Assembly (NCBI GenBank): GCA_003142355.1
Contig: PLMF01000243.1
Location: forward strand, 24,536 to 45,356
Direction: 5' to 3'
Length of the DNA stretch: 20,821 nt
Origin: Bryobacterales bacterium
GTDB taxonomy: Bacteria; Acidobacteriota; Terriglobia; Bryobacterales; Bryobacteraceae
Made by a program: the position numbers and the translations under genes. Below are positions 15,493-20,821 of the stretch, in pieces (positions within the stretch are counted from its first letter, which is position 1; the number at the start of each line of letters is the position of its first letter). The notes beneath the pieces were generated by a model that was not told the DNA's origin, made no database searches, and saw only the letters and a program-made list of their open reading frames with translations.

Positions 15493-15553
15493 TTGAAAAA
15501 GTCTTGACGAACTTGTGATAGCATTGTGTTCATCGTCCAGGGGGCGGCTCCGT
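15493..15553 (+). promoter_or_regulatory. Leader/promoter of the PD40 regulator
   Basis: The 60 bases before the ATG at 15554 are conserved, gap-free, with the fossil copy at 10986-11046. Candidate elements are TTGAAA (15493-15498), an 18-nt spacer and GATAGC; an alternative -35 is TTGACG a little downstream. No clear ribosome-binding site is seen close to the ATG except the GGGGGCGG run. Confidence 0.45.
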
Positions 15554-17767
15554 ATGCGCCGGTCGAATCAGCACTTGTACGAATTTGGCCCTTTCCGGCT
15601 GGATACTCATGAACGCATGTTGTTGCGGGAGGGTCAATACGTCCCTCTCACGCCTAAGGTCCTCGAAACGTTGCTCGTCCTGGTGGAGCACGGCGGACGC
15701 ATCGTAGAAAAGGAAGAGCTCCACAGGCAGGTGTGGCCGGACACGGTGGTGGAGGACGTGAGCCTCGCGAAGAACGTCTCCACCTTACGCAAGGCCCTGG
15801 GAGAATCGGAGAGCCAACGGTATATCGAGACAGTACCCAGACGAGGGTACCGTTTTGTGGCGGAAGTCCGCATGTTGGAACCAGGGGATGCGGGCCCGGC
15901 CTCCGATCAGAGTCCGGCCGACCTGCGGGGTTCTGCCTTAGGGCATGAACCCGGGGCAAGTGGAGCGGGCGCCGGGCGAACCAGGACTCGCTTCCCGGCG
16001 GTTCGCTGGTGGTGGCTGTTGGCGCTGTTGGGAGTGGCGACCGCCGGCCTGGCTTATTGGCTGGCGGCTCCGGGCGCTGGTCGCCCCCAGCATTTGCCTT
16101 CTCTCAACACGGCTCCGCTCACCAGTTTCCCCGGCCACCAGGACCAGGTGGCATTCTCGCCGGATGGGAGCCAGATTGCTTTTGTTTGGGATGGCCCCCA
16201 GCATGATAACGTCCACGTCTACGTGAAGATGATCGGCAGTGAAACCCTGCTGCCATTGACCAGTGGCGCCGCCACCGAATCCAAACCGGCATGGTCGCCG
16301 GATGGCCGGTCCCTCGCATTCCTGCGGACATCCGGCGACCGGCGCGGCTGGTACCTGATTTCGGCGCTGGGAGGCGCCGAACGCAAGTTGACCGACGTTT
16401 CCCCGTATTTCGATCTGGGAGACGGAAACAGCCCCTATTATTCGCCGGACGGAAAGGACCTGGCAATTGTCGACAAGAGTTCGCCAGCCGGGCCCGCCAG
16501 CATCTTCCGGCTTTCCGTGGCGGACTCGGAGAGGCGGCAACTGACCTCGCCCCCGGTGGGCACCACGGGGGATTACTACCCGGCGTTTTCGCCGGACGGG
16601 AAGCAGTTGGCGTTTGCGCGAGCGGACAGTTTCTCGGCCACGGACCTTTACGTCCTGCCACTTTCCGGGAAGGGTGAGCCGCGCCGCCTCACTTTCGACG
16701 GGCTGGCGATTGTTGGATTGACATGGACTCCCGATAGCCGGGAGATCATATTCTCATCCAGGCGGGGCGGCAGCGTCTACTCCTTGTGGCGCATCGCCGC
16801 CACGGGGGGGGAGTCGCAACAGGTCTCCGCGCTCGGCGAAGATCTCGTCAGCCCGGCCATGGCCCGCCACTCGAACCGTTTGGCGTACACCCGCGCGCTG
16901 GATGACATGAACATCTGGAGCATCGCCCTGGATGACTCCGGGCACGCGGTGTCGCAGGCGCCTTTGATCACTTCCACGTTCCGGGACTCCGATCCGGACT
17001 ATTCGCCGGATGGGCGTAAGATCGCCTTCACCTCCGGCCGCGCGGGTGGTTTTGGCATCTGGGTTTCGTCGAGCGACGGCAGCAATCCACAGCTTCTGTT
17101 CGATGGCGGGCCGTATGTCACCGGCAGCCCGCGCTGGTCTCCGAACGGGCGCCGGATTGCTTTCGATTCGCGGGCCAACGATCCTGCCAACGCCGGCGAA
17201 CCGAACATCTGGGTCATCAGTGCGGAAGGGGGCCAGTTGCAGCGCCTGACCACGGGCCCGGCGGGAGGTGTGGCGCCAAGCTGGTCGCACGATGGACGGT
17301 GGGTCTACTTCGCCTCCGCCCGCAGCCGGAACCTGGAGGTTTGGAAGGTGCCGGCGGGCGGAGGGCCTGCCGTCCAGGTCACCAGGAAGGGTGGTTTTGA
17401 GGGATTCGAAACGGCCGATGGCCAGTACCTCTACTATCTGAAAGGCCGCGGGATTCCCGGCATCTGGCGGGTCCCTACGGCGGGCGGCGAAGAGGTTCCG
17501 GTGACGGATCGCGACCAGGCGGGGTTGTGGCGGTGCTGGCGGCTGGCTGGCGGCGGCATCTACTTCGGAACCGCGGCGCCGCCGGAGGGTGCCCGGCTGG
17601 AGTTTCTGGACCTGGCGACGGGACGCGTCCGGGAGATACTGCGGACGGGCAGAGCTCCCGATCTGATGATTCCGAGCCTGGCGGTGGCACCCGATGGACG
17701 GCACCTGCTCTACGCGCAGTACGATCAGAGCGGCAGCAACATCATGATGGTCGAGGACTTCCGCTAG
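15554..17767 (+). CDS. Membrane-anchored winged-helix regulator with PD40/TolB-like propeller
   Basis: A 737-residue CadC-type one-component regulator. Residues about 8-105 are an OmpR/PhoB-type winged helix (FGPFRLDTHERMLL, then VWPDTVVEDVSLAKNVSTLR, then ETVPRRGYRFVAEV). A Gly/Pro-rich linker leads to a single membrane helix at about 152-171 (WWWLLALLGVATAGLAYWLA). The rest is a periplasmic beta-propeller with repeated PD40 motifs: FSPDGSQIAF (201), WSPDGRSLAF (248), YSPDGKDLAI (297), FSPDGKQLAF (345), WTPDSREIIF (391), then further copies YSPDGRKIAF, WSPNGRRIAF and WSHDGRWVYF. Such proteins are thought to sense a periplasmic ligand and bind DNA directly. The ATG at 15554 is chosen because the fossil copy conserves sequence from there. 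It likely controls nearby catabolic genes, which is inferred from position. The GH43-type gene follows 39 bp later. Confidence 0.9.
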   Translation: MRRSNQHLYEFGPFRLDTHERMLLREGQYVPLTPKVLETLLVLVEHGGRIVEKEELHRQVWPDTVVEDVSLAKNVSTLRKALGESESQRYIETVPRRGYRFVAEVRMLEPGDAGPASDQSPADLRGSALGHEPGASGAGAGRTRTRFPAVRWWWLLALLGVATAGLAYWLAAPGAGRPQHLPSLNTAPLTSFPGHQDQVAFSPDGSQIAFVWDGPQHDNVHVYVKMIGSETLLPLTSGAATESKPAWSPDGRSLAFLRTSGDRRGWYLISALGGAERKLTDVSPYFDLGDGNSPYYSPDGKDLAIVDKSSPAGPASIFRLSVADSERRQLTSPPVGTTGDYYPAFSPDGKQLAFARADSFSATDLYVLPLSGKGEPRRLTFDGLAIVGLTWTPDSREIIFSSRRGGSVYSLWRIAATGGESQQVSALGEDLVSPAMARHSNRLAYTRALDDMNIWSIALDDSGHAVSQAPLITSTFRDSDPDYSPDGRKIAFTSGRAGGFGIWVSSSDGSNPQLLFDGGPYVTGSPRWSPNGRRIAFDSRANDPANAGEPNIWVISAEGGQLQRLTTGPAGGVAPSWSHDGRWVYFASARSRNLEVWKVPAGGGPAVQVTRKGGFEGFETADGQYLYYLKGRGIPGIWRVPTAGGEEVPVTDRDQAGLWRCWRLAGGGIYFGTAAPPEGARLEFLDLATGRVREILRTGRAPDLMIPSLAVAPDGRHLLYAQYDQSGSNIMMVEDFR

Positions 17768-17806
17768 CTGTTCCTTCCGAATGGTGTTACACCAGTCACC
17801 ATAAGT

Positions 17807-18442
17807 ATGAAGCGCACCATTCCATCCGTCTGCTTCCTGCTGGCGGCGGCCGCCTGCCTCTGTTACGGGGCCGCAACCAACACAGTCACGTGGGGCGACC
17901 AGGGCTGGCCGGTATTCGGCGACCATGGGCGCCCGGTGGATGAATGGAAGAAGCCGAACGTGGGGCACGCATATCCCGTCAGCCGGCCGGAGACCAGCGA
18001 CGAGTTCAGTGGGAAGAGCTTGAGCCCCATCTGGCAATGGAATCACAACCCGGTCAATGAAGCGTGGTCGCTGGACCAGCGCCGTGGTTTCTTGCGGCTC
18101 AAAGCACTGCCCGCCGATGACGTGAGTCACGCCCGCAACACGCTCACGCAGAAGTTGTGGGATGACTACGGGACGATCGACATCAGGCTGGATCTCGCGG
18201 GGATGGCGGACGGCCAGCGAGCGGGGCTGACTTTCCTCAGCGGGGCTGCCTTCGACTGGGTGGCGGCGGAGAAAACCAACGGCATTTGCCGTGTGACCTG
18301 GAAGGGCGGCGCGGGAGCGGAGCTCAATGCTGGCCGCGGGTTGCGGCTGCGGGGCGGATTCGGAGTCTTCTGCTACGGGGCAAACGGCGGATACGTGGAC
18401 CTGGATTACGTTCGTTACCGGTACGGCTCCAGTCTTCCCTAG
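17807..18442 (+). CDS. Exported GH43-type C-terminal domain protein lacking the catalytic propeller
   Basis: A 211-residue protein with a signal peptide (MKRTIPSVCFLLAAAACLCYGA). The mature part starts at TVTWGDQGWPVFGDHGRPVD and continues with ETSDEFSGKSLSPIWQWNHN, WSLDQRRGFLRLKA and GLTFLSG. These are the end of the GH43 arabinofuranosidase/xylosidase propeller and the beta-sandwich domain that follows it in two-domain GH43 enzymes. The five-bladed catalytic propeller (about 300 residues) is absent, so hydrolysis by the normal GH43 mechanism is not possible. The frame is intact and the signal peptide is joined directly to the domain, so it may be an exported carbohydrate-binding protein or a recent in-frame deletion. 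It starts 39 bp after the regulator without a strong ribosome-binding site and converges with the GH3 gene, 14 bp away. Confidence 0.75.
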   Translation: MKRTIPSVCFLLAAAACLCYGAATNTVTWGDQGWPVFGDHGRPVDEWKKPNVGHAYPVSRPETSDEFSGKSLSPIWQWNHNPVNEAWSLDQRRGFLRLKALPADDVSHARNTLTQKLWDDYGTIDIRLDLAGMADGQRAGLTFLSGAAFDWVAAEKTNGICRVTWKGGAGAELNAGRGLRLRGGFGVFCYGANGGYVDLDYVRYRYGSSLP

Positions 18443-18480
18443 CGTCGCGGCTCCGGTCATGGCGCGACCGTCAAGCTCCC
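18443..18480. repeat. Degenerate second copy of the REP-like inverted repeat
   Basis: GTCGCGGCT (18444-18452) and GCGACCGT (18464-18471) repeat the core of the element at 2186-2235, here with GTCGCG/CGCGAC arms and a shorter spacer. It lies between the convergent GH43-type and GH3 genes and includes the GH3 stop codon (18457-18459), so the last codons or stop may derive from the repeat. Possible bidirectional terminator. Confidence 0.5.
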
Positions 18481-20821
18481 CGTGAGTACTTGCGTGGTGG
18501 AGGCATCCGCGGCCCCATGAAAACCGGGCTGCTTGCCTCCCACACTAATCTCGACAGTTCCCGGCGGCGCAAGCTGGCGCGGCGTCAGCGTGAATTCCAC
18601 GATCTTCTTTTCACCCGGCCGGAGTGGGACTCGCTCGAACCCCGCCAGCGAGCGGATGGGCGCCTCGCCCACCCCGCGCCGCTTCAAATAAAGCTGGACC
18701 ACTTCCTCGCCGGCCAGTTTCCCGGCGTTCTGCACTTCCACCTGGACTCTGGCCTCCCGCTTCGCCGACGCTGTTTTTGGCAAGGTAAGAAGCCGGTAGG
18801 TGAACCGGGTGTAGCTCAGTCCAAACCCGAAGGGGTACAAAGGCTCGCCCTGGAAGTAACGGTAGGTCCGGCCTTTCATGTCGTAGTCTTCGAATGGCGG
18901 CAGTTGATCGGCTGACTTGTAGAACGTGACAGGCAACCTGCCGGCCGGGTTGTAATCGCCGAACAGGACATCCGCGATGGCGGTTCCTCCGGCCTGGCCC
19001 GGGTACCACGCTTCGACAATGGCGGGGAAGCGATCGCGCGCCCACTCGACCGCCAGCGCGCTCCCATTCAGCAGCACCAGCACCATCGGTTTATCGAGGA
19101 CGGCAATCTTCCGCAGCAGTTCCTCCTGCGGTCGTGGAAGCCCCAGGTCGATGCGGTCGCCTCCCTCAAAGCCGGGAACGAGCACCTTCTGCTCTTCGCC
19201 TTCGAGGCGCGGAGAAAGCCCCAGGCACAGGACGACGGCGTCAGCCTTCCCCGCCGCTTCCATGGCGGCATCTTCGAGCTTCCGGCCCGGTGGCGCCCAC
19301 ACCAGGCGCATATCGGCATCGTTGACCATTTCGTGGAATTCCACGCGGATGGGGTAGAGCTTCCCAGCCTGCAACTCCACGTCCGCGTACCGATAGTTGG
19401 ACTCGTGCATGTTGTTGCCGCTCACCAGCGGCTTGCCGTCGAGCGAAATCTCGTACGCGTTCATGCCGATGGCGCCCAGTTGATACTTGCCGGTTACCGG
19501 GGGCGCCAGGTATCCGGTCCAACGCACGCCGAAGTTGTCGTCGTCCATATCGGCGCGGGGCGCGCCGTCCCACCAGCGGAAGGCGATTTGCGGATCGACG
19601 CGCGTGAACAGGGGCTTTGGATCGGCCTTGTTGAAATACTCCGCTTGCAGGCCGTTCTTGCGGTCGGGGCCATCCGAGGTGAAGAGCGCGGAGGAGGGCA
19701 CGGTTTCAGGCGTCGGCATATTCTCCGCCAGGTCGCTCGCCTGCGCGTAAAGCACCTGCGTGCGCGGCCCGGCTTTGCGGCGGATTCCTTCGAGCGGCGT
19801 CACCGGCTCCGTGGGGTCGCCGTTGTAGTTTCCCAACAGCACGTCGAGGTTGTCGGCGTTTGGCCCAATGACGGCGATCGTCTTCAACCCCTTGCGCAGC
19901 GGCAGCATGCCGTTTTCGTTCTTCAGCAGCACGATGGATTTCCGCGCGGTCTCAAGCGCCAGCGCGCGGTGCTCGGGGCTGTCATTGACGGAGTACGGGA
20001 TTTGCGCATAGGGGACCCGCTCCGGGGGATCGAACATGCCCAGCCTGAACCGCGCGGTGAGCAGGCGGCGGAGGGACTCGTCAATCTCCGCTTCGGTAAT
20101 GAGTTTCTGGCGGACAGCCGGAACCAGCGCGGCGTACTCCGAACCGCACTCCAGGTCCGTGCCCGCTTTGACGGCGCGCGCGGCCGCCTCCTCTTGGGTG
20201 GCGGCCACCTTGTGGCCACGGTAGATGTCGCCCACCGCGCCGCAATCCGAGACCACGTAGCCGGGAAAGCCCCATGCGCCTCGCAGAATCTCGCCCAGCA
20301 GACGCGGGCTGGCGCACGCCGGATCGCCATTCACGCGGTTGTAAGAGCACATAACGGAAAACGCGCCGCCCTCCCGGACGGCCGCCTCGAACTGCGGCAG
20401 ATATGTTTCGCGCAGGTCGGCGTCATCCACGTGGGCGTCGAAGGAATGGCGCAACGGCTCGGGCCCACTGTGAACCGCGAAGTGCTTGGCCGTGGCAACC
20501 ACCTTCAGGTACTTGGGATTGTCGCCCTGCAATCCCTTAATGAACTGAACCGCCATGCGCCCGGTGAGGTAAGGGTCCTCGCCGTAAGTTTCCATGCCGC
20601 GTCCCCAACGGGGGTCGCGGACTAGGTTGATGTTGGGCGTCCAGAACGTGAGGCCCTGGTACTGACCGCGCCGGCCGGCCGCGACCGCGGCATGGTGTTT
20701 GGCGCGGGCTTCGTCGGCGATGACGCCGGCGACCCGCTGGACGAGCGCGCGGTTCCAGGTGGCTCCGAGCCCGATCACCTGCGGGAAGACGGTGGCGCGG
20801 CCGTTGCGGCCGACCCCGTGG
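18457..20821 (-). CDS. Glycoside hydrolase family 3 beta-glycosidase with PA14 insertion (5' end outside window)
   Basis: 787 codons are visible; the frame is open to the right edge, and the codons before 20778 read HGVGRNGRATVFPQ, normal GH3 sequence, so the true start lies outside. The first domain (barrel) has TFWTPNINLVRDPRWGRG, ETYGEDPY, KHFAVHSGPE and the nucleophile Asp in YVVSDCGAVGD (codon 20245-20247). The second domain (alpha/beta sandwich, from VIGPNADN) is interrupted by a PA14 domain of about 125 residues (AEYFN through MRLVW), then resumes at DAVVLCLGLSPRLEGEE, and a fibronectin-III-like domain closes the protein (QVEVQNAGKLAGEEVVQLYL). The arrangement fits exported beta-glucosidases or beta-xylosidases that trim oligosaccharides from the non-reducing end. 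With GH10 and GH43 pieces nearby, beta-xylosidase is a reasonable guess. Signal peptide not visible. Confidence 0.92.
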   Translation of the reverse strand, partial: HGVGRNGRATVFPQVIGLGATWNRALVQRVAGVIADEARAKHHAAVAAGRRGQYQGLTFWTPNINLVRDPRWGRGMETYGEDPYLTGRMAVQFIKGLQGDNPKYLKVVATAKHFAVHSGPEPLRHSFDAHVDDADLRETYLPQFEAAVREGGAFSVMCSYNRVNGDPACASPRLLGEILRGAWGFPGYVVSDCGAVGDIYRGHKVAATQEEAAARAVKAGTDLECGSEYAALVPAVRQKLITEAEIDESLRRLLTARFRLGMFDPPERVPYAQIPYSVNDSPEHRALALETARKSIVLLKNENGMLPLRKGLKTIAVIGPNADNLDVLLGNYNGDPTEPVTPLEGIRRKAGPRTQVLYAQASDLAENMPTPETVPSSALFTSDGPDRKNGLQAEYFNKADPKPLFTRVDPQIAFRWWDGAPRADMDDDNFGVRWTGYLAPPVTGKYQLGAIGMNAYEISLDGKPLVSGNNMHESNYRYADVELQAGKLYPIRVEFHEMVNDADMRLVWAPPGRKLEDAAMEAAGKADAVVLCLGLSPRLEGEEQKVLVPGFEGGDRIDLGLPRPQEELLRKIAVLDKPMVLVLLNGSALAVEWARDRFPAIVEAWYPGQAGGTAIADVLFGDYNPAGRLPVTFYKSADQLPPFEDYDMKGRTYRYFQGEPLYPFGFGLSYTRFTYRLLTLPKTASAKREARVQVEVQNAGKLAGEEVVQLYLKRRGVGEAPIRSLAGFERVPLRPGEKKIVEFTLTPRQLAPPGTVEISVGGKQPGFHGAADASTTQVLTGSLTVAP

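Noticed and set aside
16754..18460. A 568-codon minus-strand frame across the regulator and GH43-type gene.
   Set aside because: It crosses two supported genes of the other strand and shows only Arg/Pro-rich low-information sequence.
19333..20625. A 430-codon + strand frame opposite the GH3 gene.
   Set aside because: GH3 motifs on the minus strand account for the region fully; the frame is a shadow.
1..20821. tRNA, rRNA, insertion sequence, integrase, phage or defence genes.
   Set aside because: None of the expected motifs, cloverleaf patterns, transposase signatures or attachment-site duplications was seen while reading both strands.

Overview
The window is GC-rich, densely coded DNA from what looks like a soil-type Acidobacteriota, most probably a Bryobacterales/Solibacter relative. 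The evidence is the family mix: an Oar-like TonB-dependent receptor with an N-terminal carboxypeptidase-regulatory-like domain, a winged-helix regulator fused through one membrane helix to PD40 propeller repeats, a Tat-exported Gfo/Idh/MocA oxidoreductase, two DUF6807 ('PmoA-like') proteins, and GTCGCGGCT...GCGACCGT inverted repeats of a kind I associate with Solibacter genomes. This placement rests on recognition, not on a search.

Layout. Positions 1-2050 hold general genes: the 5' part of a TIGR01777-type epimerase-like protein (-), a YegS/BmrU-type lipid kinase (+), a small exported cupin (-), and a tiny antitoxin-like protein (-) whose stop overlaps the cupin start as ATGA. Positions 2098-2235 carry two different inverted-repeat elements. 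From 13030 leftwards to 2293 runs a long minus-strand catabolic block: internally deleted DUF6807 paralogue, enolase-superfamily (mandelate racemase-like) protein, TonB-dependent receptor, Gfo/Idh/MocA oxidoreductase, a 994-residue exported protein resembling a glycoside hydrolase, and a full-length DUF6807 protein. The last three genes overlap (ATGA, then TAATG) and are probably translationally coupled. From 13242 rightwards come a GH10 enzyme, a decayed esterase (on the minus strand), the PD40 regulator, and a protein made only of a signal peptide plus a GH43-type C-terminal domain. The window ends in a minus-strand GH3 glycosidase with a PA14 insertion, which runs off the right edge.

How it fits together. 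The set reads as a plant-polysaccharide (hemicellulose) utilisation locus. GH10, GH3 and the remnants of GH43 and esterase genes point to xylan-like substrates. The receptor would take up oligomers, and the oxidoreductase, enolase-like protein, DUF6807 protein and large exported protein would process sugars or sugar acids. The regulator with its membrane helix and periplasmic propeller is the likely local control.

The most striking point is that the locus is eroding or being remodelled in a repeated way. Four genes keep their 5' ends (promoter, start codon or signal peptide) while the middle or remainder is gone: DUF6807 copy 2, the GH43-type protein, a 5' fossil of the regulator with its whole leader, and the esterase. 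I found no tRNA, rRNA, CRISPR array, insertion sequence or phage gene, and no clearly new defence-like system. The best candidates for undescribed biology are the coupled three-gene set at 2293-7576 with its unrecognised 994-residue protein, and the glycine-rich insertion in the enolase-like protein.
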